DNA of 64,000 bases from Leeia oryzae DSM 17879 (GCF_000376945.1 NZ_AQXU01000023.1:248001-312000); one strand, 5' to 3'. Shown: positions 1-8,786, counted from the first letter of the stretch. A program made the numbers and translations. Notes: a model not told the origin generated them from the sequence alone.

Positions 1-2087
1 AACAGCGCCATCTTGCCGCCATCGGCTTCCAGAATGATCACCAGCCCCTGGTCATAGTCGCTGGCGTGGTCGCTAATGTTGAAGACGTCATGTAAAGACA
101 CCAGCGGCAGGTATTCGCCTCGCACATGGATCACCTTGCCACGGCCGGCCAGGGTGTTGATGTCGCTCAGGCTCGGTTGTAGCGACTCGACAATGAAGGT
201 CAGCGGAATCACGTACACTTCCTGCCCCACCGAGATCGACATGCCGTCCAGAATCGCCAGCGTCAGCGGCAGGCGGATGGACATGGTGGTGCCCTTGTCC
301 TGCACCGATTCGATATCGATCCGGCCGCCCATGCCCTGGATATTACGGCGGACCACGTCCATGCCCACACCGCGGCCGGAAACGTCGGTTACTTGTTCGG
401 CGGTGGAGAAGCCGGCTTCGAAGATCAGGCTCCAGACTTCCTGGTCGGTCATGCTGTCGCTCACCGCCATGCCGTTGCTTCTGGCCTTGGCCAGAATCCG
501 TTCACGGTTAAGACCGCCACCGTCGTCGGCCACCTGAATCATGATGTTGCCACCCTGATGGAAGGCTTTCAGGGTCAGGGTGCCTTTGGCGGGCTTGCCC
601 TTGGCCAGCCGGGCCTCGGCGGTTTCGATGCCGTGGTCGAGGCTGTTGCGGACCAGATGGGTGAGCGGGTCGGCCAGTTTCTCGATCAGCCCCTTGTCCA
701 TTTCGGTGTTCTCGCCGATCAGCACCAGATCCACCTGCTTGCCGAGTTTGGCGGCGACGTCGCGGACCACCCGCGGGAAGCGGCTGAACACGAACGAGAT
801 CGGCATCATGCGGATCGACATCGCGGATTCTTGCAGTTCGCGGGTATTGCGTTCCAAGAGCGCAATGCCGTTGTGCAGCTGTTCGTGGATCACCGGGTCA
901 AACTGGCTGGCGATCTGCGCCAGCATGGCCTGGGTAATCACCAGCTCGCCGACCAGGTTGATGATCTGGTCGACCTTTTCCACGCCGACGCGAATAGAAC
1001 TGGCTTCGGCGGTGGCCGGCGCGGACGCGGCAGCCTTGGGGGCACTGGCGGGTTTGGCCGCCGGCTTGTCGGCAGGGGCCGCCACCACGGCAGCCACGGC
1101 CGGGTGTTGCGCCACGGCGTGCACTTCGCTGTCCAGCAGCACCTGTTCGCCCTCGTTGAGCGGTGCAAACAGGCCAAAACCGTCGTCTTCTTCCACAACC
1201 AGCGGCGGTGCCGGCAAAGGGTTGAACAAGCCGAAACCGTCCCCTTCTTCCAGAATGTCGCTGACCGCGGCAATTTCTTCGGCACTCAGCGGGGCAAACA
1301 GCCCGAAGCCGTCGTCTTCTTCCAGCACCGTGGCATCGGCGACCGGGTCGGTAAAGAAGCCAAAGCTGCCATCGTCGGCATCGGTCAGGTCCGGCACGTG
1401 TTCTTCGGTAATCTGGTACGCCGATTCCGGTAGCAGGAAGCCGAACATGTCCTGCAGGTCTTCCAGCGTCGAGACGGTATGAAAGGTATAAATCCGCTGA
1501 AAGCCGCCATCGTCGCGCGGGATGTCGGCAATGATGGTCAGTTCGCCAAACCCTTGCAGGCGGGTTTCCATGGCTTTCAGGTCAAAGGTGTCGATCAGCT
1601 CAGGCGTCAGGCTGATGGCCATCTGGAAACGGTGTTCCGTCACCGCCGGGTCGTTGTGACGGGGATCAGTGCGGGCAGGCGCAACGGCGACCGCGGCATG
1701 GCTGCCAGCCAGGGCATGCAGCCGGTCACAAATCAGCCGCGCCGGTTCTTCATCGGCCAGCCGGCCGCTCTGGTGGGCATCGAGCAGGTCTTTGAGGATA
1801 TCGCCCGCCTGCAGGAATACGTCCACCATCTCGCTGGTCAGGCCGAGCTCTTGCTTGCGAATGCGGTCGAGCAGGTTTTCCAGAATGTGCGTGACTTCGG
1901 TCAGGTCGGTAAAGCCGAAGGTACCCGCCCCACCCTTGATCGAGTGCGCGGCACGGAAAATCGCGTTCAGCGATTCGGCGTCCGGCTGCTGGATGTCGAT
2001 CTTCAGCAGCAACGCTTCCATTTCCGCCAGATGTTCCGCCGCCTCCTCAAAGAAGACCTGGTGGAACTGGGACATATCAATACTCAT
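1..2087 (-). CDS. cheA: Chemotaxis histidine kinase CheA (3' end cut by window edge)
   Basis: Autophosphorylating kinase that takes signals from chemoreceptors through CheW and passes phosphate to CheY. The N-terminal Hpt domain shows AAHSIKGGAGTFGF with the phospho-accepting His at residue 48. A linker (about residues 120-330) follows, then the dimerisation segment, a HATPase domain (HLVRNSLDHGIE, DDGGG, SGRGVGMDV) and the start of the CheW-like domain, where the window ends. ATG at 2087 is preceded by GGAG at good spacing. About 695 codons are visible. The linker holds four near-repeats of an acidic FGFF/FGLF motif (residues about 240-305). The gene follows cheY and a chemoreceptor-like gene in the same direction, so an operon is likely. 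The family call is certain; which chemosensory pathway it serves is unknown. Confidence 0.97.
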   Translation of the reverse strand, partial: MSIDMSQFHQVFFEEAAEHLAEMEALLLKIDIQQPDAESLNAIFRAAHSIKGGAGTFGFTDLTEVTHILENLLDRIRKQELGLTSEMVDVFLQAGDILKDLLDAHQSGRLADEEPARLICDRLHALAGSHAAVAVAPARTDPRHNDPAVTEHRFQMAISLTPELIDTFDLKAMETRLQGFGELTIIADIPRDDGGFQRIYTFHTVSTLEDLQDMFGFLLPESAYQITEEHVPDLTDADDGSFGFFTDPVADATVLEEDDGFGLFAPLSAEEIAAVSDILEEGDGFGLFNPLPAPPLVVEEDDGFGLFAPLNEGEQVLLDSEVHAVAQHPAVAAVVAAPADKPAAKPASAPKAAASAPATAEASSIRVGVEKVDQIINLVGELVITQAMLAQIASQFDPVIHEQLHNGIALLERNTRELQESAMSIRMMPISFVFSRFPRVVRDVAAKLGKQVDLVLIGENTEMDKGLIEKLADPLTHLVRNSLDHGIETAEARLAKGKPAKGTLTLKAFHQGGNIMIQVADDGGGLNRERILAKARSNGMAVSDSMTDQEVWSLIFEAGFSTAEQVTDVSGRGVGMDVVRRNIQGMGGRIDIESVQDKGTTMSIRLPLTLAILDGMSISVGQEVYVIPLTFIVESLQPSLSDINTLAGRGKVIHVRGEYLPLVSLHDVFNISDHASDYDQGLVIILEADGGKMAL

Positions 2088-2171
2088 CGCCTACTCCGTT
2101 TGCTATGCAACCCGCTGCCAGAAACCTAAAATGCCCCTCTCAAAAGAAGCGCATGCATGTCAATAAACGGA

Positions 2172-2537
2172 TCAACCCGCCACCTTTTTGACGACTTCCA
2201 GTAACTTGGCAGGATCAAACGGCTTGACCAGCCAGCCGGTAGCCCCTGCTGCACGCCCCTGCTGTTTCATCGTTTCTCCGGCTTCGGTGGTCAGCATCAG
2301 GATAGGGGTGCTGCGATATTGTGGTAACGCTCTTAAATGCTTGATCAGGGTCAGACCATCCATGCCCGGCATGTTCTGGTCAGTCAGTACCAGATCAATG
2401 CTGTTACTTTTGGCTGTATTCAACCCTGCGTTTCCGTCCACCGCTTCCAGCACGGTGTACCCCGCAGATTTAAGGGTAAATGCCACCATTTGGCGGATGG
2501 ATGCCGAATCGTCAACGGTGAGAATGGTTTTTGCCAT
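2172..2537 (-). CDS. cheY: CheY-type single-domain response regulator
   Basis: A 121-residue stand-alone receiver domain. The acidic pair VDD is at residues 8-10, the phospho-accepting Asp lies in LVLTDQNMPGMDG (near residue 53), the switch Thr is in MLTTE and the conserved Lys in WLVKPFDP. No output domain follows, as in CheY. It sits 84 bp upstream of cheA and 30 bp downstream of a receptor-like protein, so it is probably phosphorylated by that CheA. GGAGG lies about 10 nt before the ATG. This form of CheY often accompanies alternative chemosensory clusters as well as flagellar ones, so the symbol names the family and not a proven motor partner. Confidence 0.93.
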   Translation of the reverse strand: MAKTILTVDDSASIRQMVAFTLKSAGYTVLEAVDGNAGLNTAKSNSIDLVLTDQNMPGMDGLTLIKHLRALPQYRSTPILMLTTEAGETMKQQGRAAGATGWLVKPFDPAKLLEVVKKVAG

Positions 2538-2567
2538 GTACTGACTTCCTCCAGGTAAAGTGCCGGA

Positions 2568-3782
2568 TTAAAACAGCTCTATATCACCCGTGTCCATGCT
2601 ATGTTGTGTGACCGGGTTGAATTCAACATCTGCATGCAGTGCCGCAAGACGGGAATGGATATCATCAATCACGCCCGGTAGCTTTTGCAGACGGAATTCC
2701 GCATTTTCCAGTAGCATCGGATCACGCTCCAGAACGCCGTGCAGACTGGACACTTCACTGCACAATGCATGCATGCGCTCCATCCGCTTGGTGGTGTGGC
2801 CAATGCATTGGGACATAAGATCCTGAAACTGCAAGGCAGATACCGCCTGATTGGTATTACCCTCAACCACTTCGGCAATACCCGCCAGCTCCTGAAGCGT
2901 GTGCGCCATATCATCATTCAGCACCCGCAGTGCAACCATGGTCTGCTCTACCCGCGTCTTGGAGTGAATGGCAAAACTCATATCCTGGGTTGCCAGCTTT
3001 TCAATATGGGTTTCCGCATCCATGACAGACTTTTGTACTTGATCAATATTGTTACGGATCTGCTGGCTGAATTCGTTGGTTCTGAGCGACAGGTTACGCA
3101 CCTCGTCGGCTACCACGGCAAAGCCGCGGCCCGCTTCGCCCGCCCGTGCAGCCTCGATGGCGGCATTCAGGGCCAGCAGATTGGTTTGCTTGGCGATTGA
3201 TTCGATATCACCGACAAACTCCAGTACGCTGCCAACCTGATGCACGACAGAGTCCATTTTCTCTACCAGTGCCATGCCGATTGCACTGTTATTCAGCGTG
3301 CTATCGACAAACATGGACAGCGTCTTGGAAGTATCTTCTGCAAAACCTTCAAAGGTGATAGTGCCCCCAGAGTCGGATATGGTCGCCCCATGCGTCAGCC
3401 GGTGAGCCAGCACCTGCTGGTATTTGGCCTGATCGGTAATCCCGTTAAAACTAGTGAGCAAGCCCTCGAATGCCTGCTGCAAGATTGTCAGCACACGTTG
3501 CATTTCTGCCCGGGACAGTTCGAATTGATGGATGAATTCTTCATCTACCTGGCGCAACGTCGTCAGCAGTTGGTCTCTTGCTGCAACTTCTGGCTTTATT
3601 TTCTGTGTCGGGGCAATTTGTTGGCGGTTCAGGAAAGTAATGACCACATAAATCAGAGCAAAAACCAGTACCTGCACACCTGCCTGATATATCGATAAAA
3701 AATTGAATGCATAGAGCAAACATTCTGCAGCCAGAATGATGGCGAATACAATCAAGGTATTGATCGAGGCACGAGGCTTCAT
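2568..3782 (-). CDS. Methyl-accepting chemotaxis-like protein without periplasmic sensor
   Basis: A 404-residue receptor-type protein. Two adjacent hydrophobic helices (about residues 8-27 and 34-52) anchor it with almost no periplasmic loop and no recognisable HAMP domain. The cytoplasmic part is mostly coiled coil and contains the signalling hairpin tip ([19 protein letters not shown], then [15 protein letters not shown]) that contacts CheA/CheW. The lack of a ligand domain suggests it senses the membrane, an internal cue or a partner protein. First gene of the visible MCP-cheY-cheA operon. Signal specificity cannot be read from the sequence. Confidence 0.9.
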   Translation of the reverse strand: MKPRASINTLIVFAIILAAECLLYAFNFLSIYQAGVQVLVFALIYVVITFLNRQQIAPTQKIKPEVAARDQLLTTLRQVDEEFIHQFELSRAEMQRVLTILQQAFEGLLTSFNGITDQAKYQQVLAHRLTHGATISDSGGTITFEGFAEDTSKTLSMFVDSTLNNSAIGMALVEKMDSVVHQVGSVLEFVGDIESIAKQTNLLALNAAIEAARAGEAGRGFAVVADEVRNLSLRTNEFSQQIRNNIDQVQKSVMDAETHIEKLATQDMSFAIHSKTRVEQTMVALRVLNDDMAHTLQELAGIAEVVEGNTNQAVSALQFQDLMSQCIGHTTKRMERMHALCSEVSSLHGVLERDPMLLENAEFRLQKLPGVIDDIHSRLAALHADVEFNPVTQHSMDTGDIELF

Positions 3783-4402
3783 GGTGGACTACCTAAAAAG
3801 AGTTAGCGTTTTATCGATCATGCATCCGGGCCATATATCTGTCAGCAATGTGTAAACATATTCGCCTTGCAGATATAAAAGCGTGCTTACGGCAGCCAAT
3901 AGAAACACGCTTGGGCAAAATACCGTTGCATGGGTAAAAATAGTAGCGTCCTCATGTAAATGGCATCTTTCTAGTTATAGCCATAAAAAAGGAATTTATC
4001 GGAGATTTTTATCCAGTCAGTATTTATATAATTCAAGTACAGAACGAACTAATACATGATTATACAGAATCCGCATTCTTCGAATATCTGCTGCTTTTAC
4101 CATGACTCATTCACACGACACATGTCTCGGATGCCAGCGCGGGCCGGCATCATGGTGTGCGCCGGCAATTAGATCACACACAACCAAAATTAACAATGTT
4201 TAACATATCGCTAAAATGCTGATGGCAACACAAGACTTGGACCAGTGATATGTCAGGCCAGTGCAGGATAGACCAGGATGGTGCCCTGCTGACAACTACA
4301 GCAAAGGAGATGTCATGGCATGACAATGATGGTTAAGCTCATCAGGGGCATCAAAGAAACCCGACAGCAGCAGGGGATACCCTCCCCCGCTGTCCAGGTC
4401 TC
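3783..4402. other. 620-bp intergenic region with alternative hairpins and a promoter-like pair
   Basis: No conventional gene is seen. On the plus strand, GATGCC (4130-4135) can pair with GGCATC (4146-4151), while GCCGGC (4143-4148) can pair with GCCGGC (4161-4166). The two stems overlap and exclude each other. Downstream, TTAACA (4190-4195) and TAAAAT (4212-4217) are spaced 16 nt like a sigma-70 promoter. A bulged hairpin follows at 4250-4294 (GTCAG/CTGAC and GCAGG/CCTGC), then a good Shine-Dalgarno (AAAGGAGA, 4303-4310) before a very short reading frame. The upstream 350 bp is AT-rich and presumably carries the promoter of the chemoreceptor operon on the minus strand. All of this is inference from pattern. 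Confidence 0.35.
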
Positions 4403-4406
4403 TTAA
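4320..4406 (+). CDS. Possible 28-residue peptide
   Basis: A short frame of 28 codons begins 10 nt after GGAG at 4306-4309. Another ATG at 4315 with better spacing stops after two codons, so only the 4320 start could give a product. The predicted peptide is basic in the middle (IRGIKETRQQQG) and matches nothing I recognise. Its stop overlaps the end of norD on the other strand by four bases. It could equally be chance. The ribosome-binding site and the upstream promoter-like pair are the only support. Confidence 0.2.
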   Translation: MTMMVKLIRGIKETRQQQGIPSPAVQVS

Positions 4407-6244
4407 TGCCGGTTTCTGAGTTTCAGGTACAGCTTGGGTAGTAACATTGGCAGGCTGGCCGCATGCTCAATCTTGATGAATCCATCCTGCCCGAACAGAT
4501 ACGGCAGGTAATCATGACCATCCGGATCAATGGTTACACAAAACGGAATACAGCCAGCGGCACGGGCTTCCAGCACGGCCTGACGGGTGTCTTCGATACC
4601 AAACCGGCCTTCATAATGATCCAGATCATTGGGCTTGCCATCCGTTAACAGCAACAGCACCTGTTTTTCTGCCTTTTGCCCGGTCAGGATGCGGGTGCTC
4701 TGCCGAATAGCAGCCCCCATGCGGGTATAGAACCCTGGTTTGATGGCAACAACACGGCCCAATGCTTGCGCATCCCAGCGGTCGGCAAAGTCTTTTAGCA
4801 AGGACAAGCGGACGTTATCGCGCTTGATGCTGGAAAAGCCGTACAGGGCAAACCGGTCTCGCGTCACGCTGAGCGCTTCTGCAAATAGCAACAGACTATC
4901 GCGAATCACGTCAATCACCCGCTGGTCGTTGTTCACCCAGGTGTCTGTCGATAGAGAAAGGTCCGCCAACAACAGACAGGCCAGATCGCGCTGCACCCCC
5001 TGGCGGTCGGTATATAGACCCTGGGCTTGCGGGGTGATGCCGCTTTTCAGATCGGACTGGTATCGGCTGTAGGCATCCAGATCAATTTCATCCCCTTGCG
5101 GCTGCGCGTACATCCGCTGCATTACCGGCTGCAATACTTCAAACTGGCGGCGTAACTGACGCGCGCAGGCTTTCAGATGTTCAGGTAGAGGTTGCGCCAC
5201 GGCATCTTTAGGCAGCATGGGCTGAATGCGGCAATGATCCTGTTTAAGCTGTTGCAGCTTGTAGTCCCATTCCGGCACACGCAACCCTGGTCCTACCGGC
5301 GTGTCGTCTACATCAGGGGACGGCAGGTCCAGATCAAATTTCAGCCGGGTTTTCAGGGTATGCCCGCCCTCGGTAATCGACAGGGTTTGCATGTCGTCTG
5401 CCGCTTTGCGGGCATCGTCATTTTCATCATCGTCTTCGTGACGGTTGACCTTGATGTATTCATCCCAGGTAAACAGGCTTTCGGCCCGGAACTGTAGCAG
5501 CATGCCGTCTTTGCGGTTATCCGGGTTTACCTGCTGCGCATGTCGGCGCTGTTTGTCCTGTTCTTCGTCGTCCTTTGGTGTGGGATCATGCTGTACATCC
5601 TGATGCTGCCTTGCTGCGGCTGGCTGGCTGGCTTCAGTCGGAAAGCACCAGAGTGGTACAGGTGCCGGGTTATGCCGGGCTTTTCCCTCTGGCCAGACTA
5701 ACGCCAGATCTGGTTGCAACAAGGCCTGCCGGATGACAAATTCTTGCGCAGCGGCGGTGCCTTGCAATGTGTCTGGCGCGGGTCTTTGTGACAGATGCGC
5801 CTGCACCAATGCCTGATAGCGTTGTCGCAAGCCGGGAAAACGGGCCAACGTGGCGACTGTGGCCAGCCGGTTATGCGTCAACCAGTGCTGGCCAGCGGGT
5901 ACCTCAACGGTTGCCAGTGCCAATAACCAGAAATACAAATCCTGATTGAGTGGCCTGTGCGGGAAATAATCGATATGGGGCGGGAGTTGCACGGTTGTGT
6001 CGTCGATCAGGCACGGGTGCGTATGCTCGCCTGTCCCGGCCAGTTTGGCCAGCCAGTGGCGTGCTGCACCATGCGCTCGCTGGCTGCTTGCCTTGACGGA
6101 CATGGCAGGCGCGCCCCCCAGCGCACGGAAGTACATGGGCGCAACCGGCAAGACCTCTTCCAGCACCACCCGCTCTGCCGGGAAGCCATTGTATGCCACA
6201 TGGCGTATGGCTTTATCCCACCAGCCACCAATCCACTCTTCCAT
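4403..6244 (-). CDS. norD: Nitric oxide reductase activation protein NorD (VWA domain)
   Basis: A 613-residue cytoplasmic protein with a C-terminal von Willebrand A domain (about residues 420-613). The metal-site motif DLSLS and the later Thr and LLTDGKPND Asp are intact. The long N-terminal half is helical and charged, with an acidic stretch in the middle, as in NorD proteins. NorD works with the MoxR ATPase NorQ to assemble or activate the heme-copper NO reductase NorCB. The start is one base after the stop of the preceding polyferredoxin gene (TGATATG), implying translational coupling. norC and norB themselves are not in the window. Family assignment is strong from domain plus norQ linkage. 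Confidence 0.9.
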   Translation of the reverse strand: MEEWIGGWWDKAIRHVAYNGFPAERVVLEEVLPVAPMYFRALGGAPAMSVKASSQRAHGAARHWLAKLAGTGEHTHPCLIDDTTVQLPPHIDYFPHRPLNQDLYFWLLALATVEVPAGQHWLTHNRLATVATLARFPGLRQRYQALVQAHLSQRPAPDTLQGTAAAQEFVIRQALLQPDLALVWPEGKARHNPAPVPLWCFPTEASQPAAARQHQDVQHDPTPKDDEEQDKQRRHAQQVNPDNRKDGMLLQFRAESLFTWDEYIKVNRHEDDDENDDARKAADDMQTLSITEGGHTLKTRLKFDLDLPSPDVDDTPVGPGLRVPEWDYKLQQLKQDHCRIQPMLPKDAVAQPLPEHLKACARQLRRQFEVLQPVMQRMYAQPQGDEIDLDAYSRYQSDLKSGITPQAQGLYTDRQGVQRDLACLLLADLSLSTDTWVNNDQRVIDVIRDSLLLFAEALSVTRDRFALYGFSSIKRDNVRLSLLKDFADRWDAQALGRVVAIKPGFYTRMGAAIRQSTRILTGQKAEKQVLLLLTDGKPNDLDHYEGRFGIEDTRQAVLEARAAGCIPFCVTIDPDGHDYLPYLFGQDGFIKIEHAASLPMLLPKLYLKLRNRH

Positions 6245-6245
6245 A

Positions 6246-7223
6246 TCAGTCCTTTAACCTTTCCGGTTGATGCACATGGTCCAGCACCGGCTTGCCTTGG
6301 GCTGCCCGGGCATCGAATGCGGCTTCCTGACTGGCGCGGTTACCCTTTTCCCATTGCAGCAATATCACCTTGCCTGTGGGCGCTTGTTGCGTTTCGCACC
6401 GGTCCAGACACTGGCCGCATTGCACGCAGGCAAACATCATCCGCTTGACCTGCCGGGGTTTCAGCCGCATCGGGCACACATCTTCGCAACCTGACTGGCA
6501 ACCGCTGCAACCGGCTGCAGATTCGCGCTTGAAACTCACTACCATGGCTTTGCGGTTGGCCATCCACGCCAGACTCTGGAACAGGCCGGCTGCACAGGCA
6601 TAACGGCAAAACAGATGCCGGGCAAACATGAACTCAATCGTCAGCAAGCTGGTCCCCACCCCCAGGAAAATTCCCTGTGCCCGGGTCAGCTGGCCGGTCA
6701 GCAAATTGTGGTAAATCGTCATCGGTGGCAGCAGATAAGTCAGCGCAACCAGTGCCCACAAAAAGGCAAACCCTGCGACGGCCGGTAGCAGGACCAGCCA
6801 CCAGCGCGGGTCCGGTACACCGATCTTGCCGTTGCCGGTACGCCAGATTTGAGGCTGTTTGTCCCAGATGCTTTGTTTGCCAAACGTTTTCAGCATCAAG
6901 CGATTGATGGTTTCTACTACTGAGAAATGCGGACACAGCCAGCCGCAGTAAAGCCGCCCCCATTTGAAAGAAACCCACAGCACACCGCCCACCATCAGGA
7001 GGATCGGCAGCAGACCGCGTGCAAACAGATGCCAGGCCGCTACTGCGGCACTGTCTTTGCCCGCCACAAAACCGTCCAGCCCCAGAGTCCAGTCCCAACC
7101 AAACAGGATAAAGTGCCCGAGCGTGAGATCCAGCCGGAAGAAATTGAGCGGCGGCGCAAGTACAAACAGGGCAAAAAAGCCTGCTTGCATGAGTCTGCGC
7201 TTGTTTTGTAGAGACAAAGTCAC
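6246..7223 (-). CDS. Membrane polyferredoxin, NapH/CcoG-like 4Fe-4S protein
   Basis: A 325-residue membrane protein with about five hydrophobic helices. It has CGWLCP and CRYAC motifs after membrane segments, and a C-terminal ferredoxin part with two cysteine clusters: CSGCQSGCEDVCP and CVQCGQCLDRC. This is the layout of NapH/CcoG-type electron-transfer or maturation proteins. The start is placed at GTG 7223, 13 bp after the stop of the upstream gene; the frame stays open much further upstream, but that part overlaps the preceding gene. It sits between norQ and norD, so a role in delivering electrons to, or maturing a metal site of, nitric oxide reductase is inferred. It is not part of the classical norCBQD set. 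Confidence 0.75.
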   Translation of the reverse strand: MTLSLQNKRRLMQAGFFALFVLAPPLNFFRLDLTLGHFILFGWDWTLGLDGFVAGKDSAAVAAWHLFARGLLPILLMVGGVLWVSFKWGRLYCGWLCPHFSVVETINRLMLKTFGKQSIWDKQPQIWRTGNGKIGVPDPRWWLVLLPAVAGFAFLWALVALTYLLPPMTIYHNLLTGQLTRAQGIFLGVGTSLLTIEFMFARHLFCRYACAAGLFQSLAWMANRKAMVVSFKRESAAGCSGCQSGCEDVCPMRLKPRQVKRMMFACVQCGQCLDRCETQQAPTGKVILLQWEKGNRASQEAAFDARAAQGKPVLDHVHQPERLKD

Positions 7224-7236
7224 CTGATGCTCTTTC

Positions 7237-7626
7237 TTAATGACGTTCAGACACGGGCCATACCGGCAAGCAGACCCTACCTGCCAGAATTCTGGCCAGA
7301 CTGAGCATGCCCATGAGCACCAGCGTGGTATGTACGCAGAGCAGATACACCACCAGCCAGACCCATGCGGTTGCATTGCCAGCCCGGATTTGCCACCAGA
7401 CCAGCACACAGGTCATCAATAACAGCACCCCACCGGTGATGCTCCAGTACCAGAACTGTTTCAGATACGCTTTGGCCACCGGCTCTGCCGGGCGAAGAAA
7501 ATACAACCAGCCAATCATCAGTACCGGCAGCCCGGGCAAGATCAGCAAATTGAGCAAATAGCACGCCAACCCCATCAGCACGGTACGCTGAGTCTTGGGA
7601 GAGATGGCAGGCGTGGTCTCTTGCAT
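7237..7626 (-). CDS. Small three-helix membrane protein in nor cluster
   Basis: A 129-residue hydrophobic protein with three to four predicted membrane helices (about residues 15-45, 60-80, 88-112) and no cofactor motif I can see. I do not recognise the family. It lies 6 bp after norQ and 13 bp before the polyferredoxin gene in the same direction, so it is co-transcribed with the nor accessory genes. A role next to the polyferredoxin or to NorCB assembly is a guess from position. Confidence 0.7.
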   Translation of the reverse strand: MQETTPAISPKTQRTVLMGLACYLLNLLILPGLPVLMIGWLYFLRPAEPVAKAYLKQFWYWSITGGVLLLMTCVLVWWQIRAGNATAWVWLVVYLLCVHTTLVLMGMLSLARILAGRVCLPVWPVSERH

Positions 7627-7632
7627 GATGTC

Positions 7633-8430
7633 TCAATGTCCCAAATGCGCCCGCGCCACTTCGCGCAGGGCATTCATGGTGGTCGGATCATCCGTGAGCG
7701 GTTCGATCAATGCGGCTTCTACCACCGTACTCACCGGGCAGCCGGTGAGCCACAAGCGGGCGGCATATACCAGCAAACGGGTACTGGCAGCCTCTTCCAG
7801 ATCATGAGCAGCCAGGCGACGCAGCGCCTGGCCAAGCTGCGCCAGCTGCATAGCGCGCGGCGCATCAATGCCGGTTTCGGTTTCCAGAATCTTGGCTTCC
7901 AGCGCTGCAGATGGGAAACCCAGGGTAATGGCAATAAACCGCTGCCGGGTGCTGGGTTTCAGACTTTTCAGCAGGTTCTGGTAACCGGGGTTGTAAGACA
8001 CCACCAGCATGAACCGTTCTTTCGCCTGCAGGATTTCCCCGGTGCGGTCGATCGGCAAAATGCGGCGGTCATCGGTCAGCGGATGCAGCACAACCGTGGT
8101 GTCCTTGCGCGCCTCTACCACTTCATCCAGATAACACATACCCCCTTGGCGCACGGCCCGGGTCAGCGGCCCGTCTTGCCATACGGTATTCCCATCCACA
8201 ATCAGGTGCCGTCCGACCAGATCGGCCGCAGACAGGTCATCGTGGCAAGCAACCGTGGTAAGCGGTAGTTGCAGGCGTGCCGCCATATGCTGCACAAAGC
8301 GGGTTTTGCCACTGCCGGTTGGACCTTTCAGCAACAGGGGCATCTGGTTCTTCCATGCATGCTCGAAGAGCTCGCATTCATTACCCTGCGGCTGGTAGTA
8401 CGGCAGCAACACAGCAGATTGGTCATTCAT
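7633..8430 (-). CDS. norQ: MoxR-type AAA+ ATPase NorQ
   Basis: A 265-residue MoxR-family ATPase. Walker A reads GPTGSGKTRF (about residues 34-43), Walker B is MCYLDEV, and the sensor region VVSYNPGYQ is typical of NorQ/CbbQ. NorQ hydrolyses ATP in complex with the VWA protein NorD to insert the non-heme iron or otherwise activate NO reductase. ATG 8430 is preferred over an upstream TTG because AGG sits seven bases before it. First gene of the norQ-norD unit. A Dnr/Fnr-like box at 8496-8509 lies about 40 bp before a TTAGTC -10 candidate, consistent with induction under NO or anaerobiosis. Confidence 0.92.
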   Translation of the reverse strand: MNDQSAVLLPYYQPQGNECELFEHAWKNQMPLLLKGPTGSGKTRFVQHMAARLQLPLTTVACHDDLSAADLVGRHLIVDGNTVWQDGPLTRAVRQGGMCYLDEVVEARKDTTVVLHPLTDDRRILPIDRTGEILQAKERFMLVVSYNPGYQNLLKSLKPSTRQRFIAITLGFPSAALEAKILETETGIDAPRAMQLAQLGQALRRLAAHDLEEAASTRLLVYAARLWLTGCPVSTVVEAALIEPLTDDPTTMNALREVARAHLGH

Positions 8431-8495
8431 GGTGATACCTGTCCGGTTTTGTATCAAGATAATCGCCAGACTAATGGATGATTGCCACGCTGCCC

Positions 8496-8509
8496 TTGAT
8501 GCAAGGCAA
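8496..8509 (-). promoter_or_regulatory. Dnr/Fnr-type box upstream of norQ
   Basis: On the minus strand the site reads TTGCCTTGCATCAA, a 5-4-5 dyad matching TTGAT-N4-ATCAA at eight of ten positions. Its centre lies about 66-72 nt from the norQ start and about 40 bp from a transcription start predicted after TTAGTC (8474-8469). That is the geometry of a class II Crp/Fnr activator site. Two Dnr-like regulators encoded in this window have the ETLSR recognition motif expected to read it. Confidence 0.55.
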
Positions 8510-8529
8510 GAATCCGGGAACGCAAAATA

Positions 8530-8546
8530 TATAATTCACAATTATA
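8530..8546. repeat. AT-rich 17-bp palindrome
   Basis: TATAATT-CAC-AATTATA is a perfect 7-bp inverted repeat with a 3-bp spacer. It lies between the norQ promoter region and the fecR operon in a stretch much richer in A+T than its surroundings. It could be an operator, or could act with the neighbouring hairpin. Confidence 0.5.
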
Positions 8547-8550
8547 AATG

Positions 8551-8582
8551 GTACAAATAAATTTTCTGATTTTTATTTGTAT
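8551..8582. repeat. AT-rich inverted repeat (10-bp arms)
   Basis: TACAAATAAA (8552-8561) and TTTATTTGTA (8572-8581) are perfect inverted copies around a 10-nt T-rich loop. As RNA this would be a weak all-AU hairpin, so a DNA-level role such as an operator or nucleoid-protein site is more likely. No gene is seen between here and 8786. Confidence 0.5.
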
Positions 8583-8786
8583 ACAATTAATTTTACTGAT
8601 GGTTGTTTAAAGCGGGATCGGGGTGGAGGCCGTTGCCCTGTGCCAGCGCCATTGCCCGATCACAGCGCTTACGTCCATTACCCGGCTTGTGCCATGCAAG
8701 CCAGCTCGAAAACCAACTTAGGTCGCTTGCATGAATTTTCGAACATCCGGGATGCCAAACGGGTAAATTGGTGCTACATTGACAAC

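Noticed and set aside
938-1285. Open frames overlapping cheA, narG, nrdD and other long genes
   Set aside because: They are antisense or out-of-frame shadows with low-complexity, Arg/Pro/Ser-rich products and no start signals.
3783-3840. A sigma-28 flagellar-type promoter before the chemoreceptor gene (ATCGATAA)
   Set aside because: The -10 resembles GCCGATAA at six of eight positions, but no TAAA element lies at the proper upstream distance.
6246-7409. A longer form of the polyferredoxin starting 62 codons upstream
   Set aside because: The extension overlaps almost half of the preceding membrane-protein gene in another frame; the GTG at 7223 fits the operon spacing and the family N-terminus.
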